From Prevotella sp. KH2C16 (lineage in GTDB: Bacteria; Bacteroidota; Bacteroidia; Bacteroidales; Bacteroidaceae): a DNA stretch of 64,000 nucleotides. The notes beneath the pieces are model-generated. The model ran no database searches and was not told the origin of the DNA. It was given only the letters and a program-made list of their open reading frames with translations. The stretch spans positions 1-64,000 of the forward strand of contig NZ_FOOW01000003.1 of NCBI RefSeq assembly GCF_900113305.1. The letters are read 5' to 3'. This document shows, one piece after another, positions 9,080 to 16,449 of the stretch. The position numbers were made by a program, and so were the translations under genes. The stretch's first letter is position 1; each line of letters begins with the position of its first letter.

Positions 9080-9095
9080 TTTTTTTCGTGATTGA

Positions 9096-9689
9096 TTAGT
9101 AAATATTTTTTTTCAAATTCTCGTAGTATGCCTCGTCAGGGGCGGCGGGCGGGTTCACCGCCTTCAGACCTTCCAGCTTGTTCACCTCCACCGAGGTGGC
9201 GTCGTATGCCGGTGTTACCACCAGCGATACATCATACAGCTGCTCCACTTGGTCGATGGTGCGGACATAGCGGTCGTCGTCGGTATGTTCCCAGGTATCC
9301 TTGGACACCGTAAACGCAAAGGACATCCCGCGGATGTCGCCGCGGCGCACGGATTCCAGCATGTCGTCGCCGAGACGGGTGTGCGGGGCGTCGAACTCAC
9401 AGCGCAGGCCTTTGTCGTCGACGGTGAGCCGCAGCGTCCCGTCGCCGTTCACCGACCGTGCCAGCACGCCCGGTTCCTCGCTGTGGTTGTACAGCGCGAC
9501 CACATCCGACCGCTCTATCACGCCGTCGAAACAGCCGCTCGCAAGCCGCTCGGTAAATCCCATGTCTACGGAGTCGCTGTCGAAGACGGCGGCATATCCG
9601 GTGATGGTACGGCTCTCCTCGGAGCCCTCGGCGGCGCGTACCTCAAGGGGGACGCCGCAGTATCTCTTCTCTATCTTCGTAGTTTCCAT
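9096..9689 (-). CDS. Prohead (capsid maturation) protease, HK97 family S78
   Basis: 197 residues starting METTKIEKRYCG at 9689; an upstream in-frame ATG at 9710 is less likely because the conserved region starts after this Met. The motif VVALYNHSEEPGVLARS carries the catalytic His, and the segment RGMSFAFTV carries the catalytic Ser, as in HK97 gp4-type serine proteases. The C-terminal P/A/E-rich tail is dispensable in relatives. It cleaves the delta domain of the capsid during maturation. It is the first gene of the leftward operon. Confidence 0.88.
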   Translation of the reverse strand: METTKIEKRYCGVPLEVRAAEGSEESRTITGYAAVFDSDSVDMGFTERLASGCFDGVIERSDVVALYNHSEEPGVLARSVNGDGTLRLTVDDKGLRCEFDAPHTRLGDDMLESVRRGDIRGMSFAFTVSKDTWEHTDDDRYVRTIDQVEQLYDVSLVVTPAYDATSVEVNKLEGLKAVNPPAAPDEAYYENLKKNIY

Positions 9690-9787
9690 ATGCCTTTTCT
9701 TATAATACACGGTCGTCTATATTAGGAAACCGCATATATTTCCCATAAATCGCTTGAAATAAAAGATTTACGATAAAATTTTTATCC

Positions 9788-9810
9788 TTATTTAGACAGA
9801 ATCTAAATAA
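9788..9810. promoter_or_regulatory. 23-bp perfect palindrome, probable operator
   Basis: Nine-base arms TTATTTAGA and TCTAAATAA flank the five bases CAGAA. The palindrome ends six bases before the -7 box of the rightward phage promoter, so a bound repressor would cover the -33 region. The first gene downstream encodes a ribbon-helix-helix protein, a class that commonly autoregulates through such sites. Binding is inferred. Confidence 0.6.
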
Positions 9811-9816
9811 TTTTAC

Positions 9817-9824
9817 TATATTTG
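9817..9824 (+). promoter_or_regulatory. -7 box of the rightward phage operon promoter
   Basis: TATATTTG matches the Bacteroidota -7 consensus TAnnTTTG. It lies 26 bases before the ATG of the ribbon-helix-helix gene. A clear -33 TTTG is not seen at the usual spacing; the palindrome occupies that position, so the promoter may depend on or be blocked by a factor. Confidence 0.6.
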
Positions 9825-9850
9825 CAGTAGGATACGAAAAATACGCGGAT

Positions 9851-9997
9851 ATGAAGAAGACCTATCAGACCATGCTCGACCCGCACGAGGCGCGGCTCGT
9901 GGAAGAGATTAGCCGGAAGACGGGGTGCTCGGCCTCCGCCGTCATCAGGTATGCCGCCAAGGACTTGTGCGACCGGTATGACAAGACGAGGAGATGA
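9851..9997 (+). CDS. Small ribbon-helix-helix (CopG/Arc-type) DNA-binding protein
   Basis: A 48-residue basic protein, MKKTYQTMLDPHEARLVEEI and onward, too short for many gene finders. The pattern of a short beta-strand (YQTMLD), a helix (PHEARLVEEISRKTG) and a second helix starting CSASAVIRYAAKDLC is the ribbon-helix-helix fold of small phage and plasmid repressors. It is the first gene after the divergent promoter and its palindrome, so it probably regulates the packaging operon, the structural operon, or both. The next gene overlaps its end. Confidence 0.65.
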   Translation: MKKTYQTMLDPHEARLVEEISRKTGCSASAVIRYAAKDLCDRYDKTRR

Positions 9998-10340
9998 GCG
10001 ATGCGCCGAACTGATGACGCAGCACTACAGGGAGCTCGCCTATCTGGCGGACATGGACGCGGACATCTTTCAGGACACCTACCTGTGGATGGCCGCCCAT
10101 CCCAGTCATACCCGCGACTTCGTGCGGGAGTTCCGCATGCGCTTCCACTTCCTCAGGAGGAGTGCCGCGCACGGTGCCTTCTGCACCGGCACGCCGGACA
10201 TCCCAGACGACCAAGAGCCGTACGCAGAAGAGTGTTCAGGAGAGATGGAAGAGGATTTCATAAAAAAAATAAAGGATGCCGTATATCAGGAGACACACGC
10301 CAAGAGAAGGGCGAAGAGAAAGGGAGCTCGCCGACATTAA
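9978..10340 (+). CDS. Small sigma-70 region-2-like protein
   Basis: 120 residues from the ATG at 9978, overlapping the previous gene by 20 bases; a second in-frame ATG at 10014 is possible but would cut the first helix. The core CAELMTQHYRELAYLADMDA followed by DIFQDTYLWMAAHP resembles region 2 of ECF sigma factors (aspartate-rich helix, then a Q-D-T-alpha-L-W motif). No region 4 helix-turn-helix is seen; the C-terminus is a basic tail (KRRAKRKGARRH). It could be a phage transcription factor for late genes or an RNA polymerase binder. The assignment is by motif resemblance only. Confidence 0.5.
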   Translation: MTRRGDERCAELMTQHYRELAYLADMDADIFQDTYLWMAAHPSHTRDFVREFRMRFHFLRRSAAHGAFCTGTPDIPDDQEPYAEECSGEMEEDFIKKIKDAVYQETHAKRRAKRKGARRH

Positions 10341-10605
10341 GCGGCGGAAGAGACGGAAGGTGTACGCCTCGGCGCGGTGGAGGCGGATGAGCGCGGCCTA
10401 CCTGCTGCGCCATCCCCTGTGCGAGCAGTGCATGCAGCGGGGGCTTACCGTCCCCGCCGTCGATGTGCACCACAGGGTGTCCTTCACCGCTTTCGACGGC
10501 ATGCAGATGCTCGCCGTCGCCTATAATCCGGATAACCTCGTGGCGCTCTGTAAGGAGTGCCACACGAAAATACATTTACATGCAAAAGAAAAAGACGCTG
10601 TTTGA
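10276..10605 (+). CDS. HNH endonuclease of the packaging module
   Basis: 109 residues. After a very basic N-terminus come the zinc-binding and catalytic elements: CEQC (about residues 49-52), VDVHHRVSF with the catalytic His pair, the Asn in NPDNLVALC, and CKECHTKIHLH. This is the compact HNH protein encoded next to terminase genes in many cos phages, where it works with the terminase in cleaving concatemers. It overlaps the sigma-like gene by 65 bases and TerS by 26 bases. Confidence 0.85.
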   Translation: MPYIRRHTPREGRRERELADIKRRKRRKVYASARWRRMSAAYLLRHPLCEQCMQRGLTVPAVDVHHRVSFTAFDGMQMLAVAYNPDNLVALCKECHTKIHLHAKEKDAV

Positions 10606-10957
10606 TATGCCACGCGGCCTCAGCGAGCCGGTCATAGCATACATGACGGATGTGGTGGGCTATCTCGAAGCCAACGGAAAGTACTCAAGAATCGACGATG
10701 CCAGCCTGCACATGCTGGCACGGCAGCTCGATGTGTTCTATTGTGCGGCCGCCGCCGTCAATGTCGAGGGGCTGATGGTATACGACGACAAGCAGAAGCT
10801 CATCGCCAATCCGAAGATATTCATCATGAACCAGGCGGAGACGATGTGCGTGAAGGTGATGAAGGAATACGGCCTGATGGCTAAGGCGCGCAAGGAGCTC
10901 GGCGGCATGGCGGCGAGCATGAAGAAGTCGCCCCTCGAGCAGTTCATGGACAAGTAA
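10580..10957 (+). CDS. terS: Terminase small subunit, P27 family
   Basis: 125 residues from the ATG at 10580 (MQKKKTLFDMPRGLSEPV). The helical core with DASLHMLARQLDVFYCAAAAV and the conserved C-terminal AKARKELGGMAASMKKSPLEQF match P27-type small terminases that bind phage DNA and regulate the large subunit. The open frame extends upstream but there it lies within the HNH gene. The stop TAATG overlaps the TerL start by one base. Confidence 0.82.
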   Translation: MQKKKTLFDMPRGLSEPVIAYMTDVVGYLEANGKYSRIDDASLHMLARQLDVFYCAAAAVNVEGLMVYDDKQKLIANPKIFIMNQAETMCVKVMKEYGLMAKARKELGGMAASMKKSPLEQFMDK

Positions 10958-12594
10958 TGGCGAAGGCGCGTCCGTACATAGCATACGCAAGGGATGTCGT
11001 CTCGGGGAAACAGCCCGCCGGGACGCTCATCAAGCTGGCGTGCCGGCGGTTCCTCGACGACATGAAGCGGAAAGACCTCGTCTTCAGGCGGAGCGAGGTG
11101 GACAGGTGCATCGCCTTCATCGGCCTGCTCAGGCACACCACGGGCAAGTTCTCGGGGAAGCCGTTCGTCATGCAGCCGTGGCAGCAGTGGGTCGTGGCGA
11201 ACATCGTTGGGCTGTATAAAAAATCCACGGGGACGCGGAAGTACACGCAGTCGTATATCGAGATGTGCAGGAAACAGGGGAAGACCGCCATGCTCGCCGC
11301 CCTGTCGCTGTACTTTCTCATCGCCGACGGCGAGGATGCCGCGGAGGTAGACCTCGCCGCAAATTCAAAAGAACAGGCGAAGATAGCCTTTCGCCACTCC
11401 AAGATGTTCTGCAAGAGCATAGACCCGGAGAAGAAGATGCTGCTCCCCTACCGCGACACCATCCGCTTCGACTCCACCGACAGCATCATGAATGTCTTCG
11501 CCTCAGACGACTCCACCCTCGACGGATACAACGCCTCGTTCGGCGTCATCGACGAATACCACTCCGCGCCGGACTCCTCGGTGCGCGATGTCATCAAGTC
11601 GTCCATGGGCATGCGCACGAACCCGCACCTGTGCACCATCACCACGGCGGGATTCGACAAGTCGCTGCCGTGCTACGAGCTGCGGACATACGGCGTGGAG
11701 GTGCTCAACAGACTGAAGAATGACGACGACTTCTTCGTCGCCATCTACGAGATGGACGAGGACGACGACTGGCGCGACGAGGCGAACTGGATAAAGTGCG
11801 CGCCCAACCTCGATGTTACCGTTACCAGGGAGTGGCTGCGCGCCGAGGTCAACACCGCCGTGAACTCGCCGCGCGAGGAGGTCAATGTCAAGACCAAGAA
11901 CCTGAACATCTGGTGCGACACCGCGAAGGTCTGGATACCTGAGTCGAAGATTATAAAGTGCTCCCGTCCCATAGACTGGACGGAATTCAATCCGGACGAA
12001 GACCTGTGCTATGTCGGCGTAGACCTCTCCGCCGTCAGCGACCTCACCGCCGTCGCATACCTCATCATCCACGACGGGAAGTACTATGTGTATGTCGACT
12101 ACTACTGTCCGCAGGAAGCCCTCGAGACCAAGACCGACAAGGACAAGTACCGGCTGTGGCACCAGCTCCACGAGCTGCATGTTACACCCGGCAATGTTAC
12201 CGACTACGACTACATCACGCAGGACATCATCCGCCACAATCAGTTCGTAACGATCGTGAAGATAGGCTATGACAAGTGGAACGCCACCCAGTGGGCGATA
12301 GACTGCACGAACCTCGGCATGCCGCTCGAGGAGTATCCCCAGACCCTCGGCAACTTCAACAGGCCGACGCGGGAGCTCGAGAGGCTGATGCTGAAGGGCG
12401 ACATCATCCTCGACGACAACGAAATCAACCGCTTCTGCTTCCGCAATGTGGAGCTCAAGAGCGACTGGAACGGCAATGTCAAGCCGATAAAGGATGTCAA
12501 CAAGAAGAAGATTGACGGTGTCATCGCCATTATCGAGGCACTCGGCTGCATGCTCCTCAACCCGCGCCATGTCGGGCCGCTGCTGACGACATGA
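10957..12594 (+). CDS. terL: Terminase large subunit (HK97-type)
   Basis: 545 residues. The ATPase half has MCRKQGKTAMLAA (Walker A variant, about residue 105), a Walker B with its glutamate in FGVIDEYHSAP (about 195) and TITTAGFDKSLPC (coupling motif). The nuclease half has VGVDLSAVSDLTAVAY with the first metal-binding Asp (about 355). This motor packages DNA into the prohead and cuts it. It follows TerS without a gap and is separated from the portal by a 350-base AT-rich spacer holding a strong hairpin. Confidence 0.95.
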   Translation: MAKARPYIAYARDVVSGKQPAGTLIKLACRRFLDDMKRKDLVFRRSEVDRCIAFIGLLRHTTGKFSGKPFVMQPWQQWVVANIVGLYKKSTGTRKYTQSYIEMCRKQGKTAMLAALSLYFLIADGEDAAEVDLAANSKEQAKIAFRHSKMFCKSIDPEKKMLLPYRDTIRFDSTDSIMNVFASDDSTLDGYNASFGVIDEYHSAPDSSVRDVIKSSMGMRTNPHLCTITTAGFDKSLPCYELRTYGVEVLNRLKNDDDFFVAIYEMDEDDDWRDEANWIKCAPNLDVTVTREWLRAEVNTAVNSPREEVNVKTKNLNIWCDTAKVWIPESKIIKCSRPIDWTEFNPDEDLCYVGVDLSAVSDLTAVAYLIIHDGKYYVYVDYYCPQEALETKTDKDKYRLWHQLHELHVTPGNVTDYDYITQDIIRHNQFVTIVKIGYDKWNATQWAIDCTNLGMPLEEYPQTLGNFNRPTRELERLMLKGDIILDDNEINRFCFRNVELKSDWNGNVKPIKDVNKKKIDGVIAIIEALGCMLLNPRHVGPLLTT

Positions 12595-12775
12595 CGGGTG
12601 CGCCCCATGGCAGCGATGTACATCCGCACTCACAGGTATTTCTTTTTTCGAGACAAAGAGGCTACGGTCAGCCTCTTACCCTATAATTTTCCTTTTGGGA
12701 CAATTTGGGGACACCAAAAAAACCTATTTTCCATTTGTAAAATATTTTTAACCATGGAAAACTACCATCTTACCA

Positions 12776-12870
12776 CCCCCCCCCTATATATATATATACT
12801 ATACTTATCGCCCCCCTCTATCTATCTATAAATAGATAGAGGGGGGCAGCTTAATATATATATAGGGGGG
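12776..12870. repeat. Nested double hairpin between terL and portal
   Basis: The 352-base gap between terL and portal contains two nested inverted repeats. The inner one has 16-bp perfect arms (GCCCCCCTCTATCTAT, 12810-12825, and its complement, 12832-12847) around a 6-base loop. The outer one pairs six C and eleven alternating TA bases (12779-12795) with the matching segment 12854-12870. C-runs of up to nine and (TA)7 make the site prone to slippage. It could end terL transcription, protect an mRNA end, or extrude as a cruciform; no T-tract follows, so a simple intrinsic terminator is not clear. Confidence 0.8.
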
Positions 12871-12946
12871 TAGATATGGTAAGGGCGACGGTGTAAAGAA
12901 AACAGAAAATCATAATATAGCGAATCGTGTATTATAGAAAAAGACC

Positions 12947-14221
12947 ATGCCGAATATTTTCAAGAGGCTATTCAGCCGCAAGTCAGAGAACAGGAGCAGC
13001 GACGGCACCACCACGGTGTCCTTCACGAACGGAATGCTGGGGGCGTTCACCGAGAACAGGAGCCTCCAGCTGTCAACGGTATACAGGTGCGTGGACTGCA
13101 TCAGCGATGCGGTGGCACAGCTGCCTATAGAGATTATGAGGGTAAACAGTAACGGATACAAGCGTAACGCCTACGACCACCCGGCCTACTACCTCATCGC
13201 CAAGGAGCCGAACCGCCGCATGTCCCGGTACATGATGATGAAGGCTGCCGTGTCGGCGATGATACTCAAGGGCAACGCGTATATCTATATCAGCAGGGAC
13301 GATGCGGGCAACGCTATAGGTCTCGAGTTCCTGAAGCCCGGGACGGTTACCGTCATCGACGACGAGCACGGGCACATCATGGCGTACGGCCATCCCGCCT
13401 ACGGGTGGATAGAGCCCGACAACATGATTCACCTGATCAACTTCAGCACCGACGGCGAGCATGGCATGAGCACCATCAGCTATGCCGCGCAGGCCATAGA
13501 GCTTGCAGTCGATTCCGAGAACCATGCGAAGGGGTTCTTCAAGGGCGGTGCGAACCTCTCCGGCGTCGTTACCGTGAACAGCGTGCTGACGCAGAAGCAG
13601 AAGAAGGACTTCCTCGCCTCGTGGTATCAGAACTTCGACCCGAACACCGGACACCCGAACGGCGTCGCCATCATGGAGGCGGACATGGACTTCAAGCCCA
13701 TCACCGTGAACCCCGCCGACGCGCAGCTCCTCGAGACGCGCAAGTACAATGTAGAAGACATCTGCCGCTTCTTCGGCGTGTCGCCCGTGAAGGCCTACGA
13801 CCTCAGCAAGTCGAGCTATTCCACCATCGAGGCCACGCAGCTGGCGTTTCTCACCGACACCCTGCAGCCCCTTCTCGAGAAGATAGAGCTCGAGTTCGAG
13901 CGCAAGGTCTTCGTCCCTTCCGAACGGTTCCTCTATGATGTGCGCTTCGATACCTCGTCCCTCATCAGGACGGACAAGAACGCCCTCGCGGAATATTACA
14001 CGAAGCTCTTCCAGCTCGGCGTGTTCACCACGAACGACATACGCCGCCAGCTCGACCTCGAGCCAGTCGAGGCCGGTAATCAGGCATTCATCCAGTCCAA
14101 CCTCGTGCCCATAGACCGGCCGCTCGGAGCCACGCAGGCGCAGCAGCAGCCGGGCAACACCGTGAACGGCAGCAACAACCAGGACGAGGACGACATCTCC
14201 AGTCAGGGCGGGCAGGGATAG
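12947..14221 (+). CDS. Portal protein, HK97 family
   Basis: 424 residues. LSTVYRCVDCISDAVAQLPI, KGNAYIYISRD and the stretch FGVSPVKAYDLSKSSYSTIEA are hallmark segments of HK97-type portals. The Gln-rich, low-complexity C-terminus (QAQQQPGN) is typical. The dodecameric portal is the vertex through which DNA enters and leaves the head. In most relatives the protease and capsid follow directly on the same strand; here those genes are 3.3 kb away on the opposite strand. Confidence 0.92.
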   Translation: MPNIFKRLFSRKSENRSSDGTTTVSFTNGMLGAFTENRSLQLSTVYRCVDCISDAVAQLPIEIMRVNSNGYKRNAYDHPAYYLIAKEPNRRMSRYMMMKAAVSAMILKGNAYIYISRDDAGNAIGLEFLKPGTVTVIDDEHGHIMAYGHPAYGWIEPDNMIHLINFSTDGEHGMSTISYAAQAIELAVDSENHAKGFFKGGANLSGVVTVNSVLTQKQKKDFLASWYQNFDPNTGHPNGVAIMEADMDFKPITVNPADAQLLETRKYNVEDICRFFGVSPVKAYDLSKSSYSTIEATQLAFLTDTLQPLLEKIELEFERKVFVPSERFLYDVRFDTSSLIRTDKNALAEYYTKLFQLGVFTTNDIRRQLDLEPVEAGNQAFIQSNLVPIDRPLGATQAQQQPGNTVNGSNNQDEDDISSQGGQG

Positions 14222-14317
14222 CCGTGTCCGTTAACAAAATCCACCCCCAAAATAGCCCCGTGCGCGAAAGCAACAGTTCCACGCGGTTTCGGGCGTGCCG
14301 CCCGCAGAATCCTGGGC

Positions 14318-15511
14318 CTATGGGGTCTGTCCCCTCACGCCGTTGAGATAGTCTATCACCTTCCTGTTGGCCTCGTCGATTTTTTTGTTGTCGAAGTCGA
14401 TATAGATGTCCGCGGTCATGCTGTCCGCGTGTCCGAGAGCCTTTGCTATGGTATCCCGCGGTATGTCCAGCTTTGCCGCCGTCGTCGCCCATGTATGCCG
14501 TGCCCAGTATGTCGTGAGCTCCGGGAACAGCGGCGACCTTTCCACCTTCCTCATCTTCCCGCACTTGTCCTTGATTATCCGTGCCGGTCCGATTTTCTTC
14601 AGGGCTTCGTCCATCTGGTGCATGTATGTGCGGTACTGTCTTCCGTCGTCGAGGCATGCCAGCAGCCAGTGCCGTCCCTTGTATCTGTCTATTATCTCCT
14701 TTGCTTCCGGCTGTACGGCGATGTCATAGAGGCGTCCCGTCTTCTGTCGGTGGTATACGCAGCGTCCGTCCGTCAGTCCCCTGAGCTGTAGCAGGTCTGC
14801 CCCGTTGATGCCGATGAGGTACACCATCAGCACGAAGATGTCGCGGTACTGTACCTGCCACGGCTCGCACGGGTAGTCGCGCAGCGTGGCAAACTGTTCC
14901 GGCGTAAGTGCCCTCTTCCGTGTTGTCTCCGTCTTTATGCGATAGTGTCGGAACGGGTACCGTGTCGTCAGTTCCTTGTCTATCGCCCAGTTGAATACCG
15001 CCCGTATGTTCCGCAGCACTATTGATATGCCGTTCGTGTGCATGCCTGTCGTCCGGCAGTACTGTTCTAGCCGTGCGAGCCAGTCGGCATCCACGCTATT
15101 GAATGTCGCCGTCGCGTCGAACCTCCCTACCTTCCGTGCCGTCTGCTTGTACAGGTCTCGCGTACCTGGTGCCGTGCGTGTATTCCCGAACTCCTGTATA
15201 TAGTCCGTTAGCCTCTTCGTGCGCGGCCTTCCGTGTATCTCGGCGAGGATGTATTCCTTCATCATGTGCGGTGGCAGGTCAGGGTTCCGCAGTCCTATCT
15301 CCTCAATCTTCAGCCATATCGCCATCAGGCGTGATGTCTTCGCCTGACTGTTCGGTATGCTATTCGGGAAGGCGGTACCGCTGAACTTCGTCGGCGACGA
15401 CAGTCCCGTATTGACATAGAACCGCTTGCCGTTGTGGTTGACGGATATGTATACGCCGTATTCTCCGTGTCCGTTCTTTCTCGAGCCGTCCACATATACT
15501 TGCATTTTCAT
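14318..15511 (-). CDS. int: Phage integrase, tyrosine recombinase
   Basis: 397 residues. N-terminal arm-type DNA-binding region (about 1-80), SAM-like core-binding domain (about 95-190) and catalytic domain (about 210-390). Visible catalytic parts are the beta-hairpin Lys in YHRQKTGRLYDI, YWARHTWAT with the second Arg, ALGHADS with its His, and the nucleophile Tyr in TADIYIDF. The usual first Arg is not at its normal place: the segment reads VYLIGINGADLLQL with Asn there, as in several Bacteroidota recombinases. It points away from the tRNA-Gly gene whose 3' end is the likely attachment site. Confidence 0.9.
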   Translation of the reverse strand: MKMQVYVDGSRKNGHGEYGVYISVNHNGKRFYVNTGLSSPTKFSGTAFPNSIPNSQAKTSRLMAIWLKIEEIGLRNPDLPPHMMKEYILAEIHGRPRTKRLTDYIQEFGNTRTAPGTRDLYKQTARKVGRFDATATFNSVDADWLARLEQYCRTTGMHTNGISIVLRNIRAVFNWAIDKELTTRYPFRHYRIKTETTRKRALTPEQFATLRDYPCEPWQVQYRDIFVLMVYLIGINGADLLQLRGLTDGRCVYHRQKTGRLYDIAVQPEAKEIIDRYKGRHWLLACLDDGRQYRTYMHQMDEALKKIGPARIIKDKCGKMRKVERSPLFPELTTYWARHTWATTAAKLDIPRDTIAKALGHADSMTADIYIDFDNKKIDEANRKVIDYLNGVRGQTP

Positions 15512-15669
15512 GAGCTGCTTGCGTTTTTACTTGCATTTTTGCATACTAATAAGTGCCGAAAAGCGGCAATAATGCGTATGTGTGCAAAGTGTATTGGTTG
15601 TTTTGTTTGTACCTGTCGGTTGTCGTGGTTTTCTGTAGTCCCTTTGTTTATCGTGGTTTCAGGGTGTTG

Positions 15670-15740
15670 AGCGGAATACGGGAGTCGAACCCGCCTCCCA
15701 GGCTTGGGAAGCCCGTGCACTACCGATGTGCTAATTCCGC
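15670..15740 (-). tRNA. tRNA-Gly (CCC anticodon), probable prophage attachment site
   Basis: Minus-strand cloverleaf: acceptor stem GCGGAAT/ATTCCGC, T-loop GGTTCGACTCC, anticodon loop TTCCCAA giving CCC (reads GGG). No encoded CCA: the bases after the discriminator are CAA. The 3' end faces the phage integrase gene about 160 bases away, the usual arrangement after integration into a tRNA 3' end. The second att copy would lie left of the window. Confidence 0.9.
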
Positions 15741-15771
15741 GAATATGCCGTGTGTTTAAGCCGACCTTCAG

Positions 15772-15844
<73 letters not shown>

Positions 15845-16060
15845 GAATGCGGTTGCAAAGATAGCTATTTTTTTCTGTAGTAAAAAACAAAACCAGATAT
15901 TTTTTTCTTTCCCGCCATTCTTTTATGGAATTTTTCCATTCTCATTCAACAAGGTTCCACCTATCTCACAGCATGATTCATGCGTCTATATAATATAATG
16001 TAGCAACTATCAGAAGAACATTTTACGATAAAAAATAAATTCAAAAAAAACGGGGAAATA

Positions 16061-16092
16061 TTTGGTAGTTCTCTCAAATAGTAGTACCTTTG
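16061..16092 (+). promoter_or_regulatory. Promoter of the tRNA-Lys pair
   Basis: TTTG at 16061-16064, 20 bases, then TACCTTTG at 16085-16092: a full match to the Bacteroidota sigma-ABfr consensus. The first tRNA begins 45 bases after the -7 box. The 216 bases before it, back to tRNA-Thr, are AT-rich and hold nothing I can name. Confidence 0.8.
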
Positions 16093-16136
16093 CACACGCA
16101 ATTCGGAAACTGCGTTTCGAGGAACAACGACAGAAT

Positions 16137-16212
16137 GCACCCTTAGCTCAGTTGGTAGAGCAACTGACTCTTAATCAGTGGGTCTAGGGTTCGAATCCCT
16201 AAGGGTGTACCA
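16137..16212 (+). tRNA. tRNA-Lys (CTT anticodon), copy 1 with encoded CCA
   Basis: Cloverleaf with acceptor GCACCCT/AGGGTGT (G1-U72 wobble), D-arm GCTCAGTTGGTAGAGC, anticodon loop CTCTTAA (CTT, reads AAG), T-arm TAGGGTTCGAATCCCTA. The discriminator A is followed by CCA in the DNA. The 73-base body is identical to copy 2. Confidence 0.93.
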
Positions 16213-16240
16213 CAACTGTCAAGACACAAGACCATTACGA

Positions 16241-16313
16241 GCACCCTTAGCTCAGTTGGTAGAGCAACTGACTCTTAATCAGTGGGTCTAGGGTTCGAAT
16301 CCCTAAGGGTGTA
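16241..16313 (+). tRNA. tRNA-Lys (CTT anticodon), copy 2 without CCA
   Basis: Same 73-base body as copy 1, 28 bases after it, so a recent tandem duplication or gene conversion. Here the bases after the discriminator are CAC, so CCA must be added after transcription. A strong terminator follows within six bases. Confidence 0.93.
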
Positions 16314-16318
16314 CACAG

Positions 16319-16357
16319 GCAAAGGCAATCGGGATATCCCGGTTGCCTTTGCTTTTT
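16319..16357 (+). terminator. Intrinsic terminator of the tRNA-Lys operon
   Basis: GCAAAGGCAA pairs with TTGCCTTTGC, extended by CGGG/CCCG around an ATAT loop, and is followed by five T. Confidence 0.88.
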
Positions 16358-16376
16358 AGTTATTTTTGGCACAACT

Positions 16377-16410
16377 TTTGCCTATATTATTCAGGAAATA
16401 ATTATATTTG
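16377..16410 (+). promoter_or_regulatory. Probable clpC promoter
   Basis: TTTG (16377-16380), 22 bases, TATATTTG (16403-16410), then 39 bases to the clpC ATG. The spacer is slightly longer than ideal; no CtsR or CIRCE-type operator is seen. Confidence 0.6.
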
Positions 16411-16449
16411 CAATAACGATATCATAAAAAGAAAGGATAAAAGAGAGAT

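Noticed and set aside
10001-10390. Alternative plus-strand frame overlapping the sigma-like gene (129 residues)
   Set aside because: Its product is rich in Arg/Gly/His without any fold-like pattern, while the overlapping frame shows a sigma-region-2-like core.
11503-12633. 376-residue minus-strand open frame opposite terL
   Set aside because: Antisense shadow; terL has all catalytic motifs on the plus strand.
9851-14221. Gene transfer agent instead of prophage
   Set aside because: An integrase beside a tRNA and a full tail module point to an ordinary temperate siphovirus; the rest of the genome lies outside the window.
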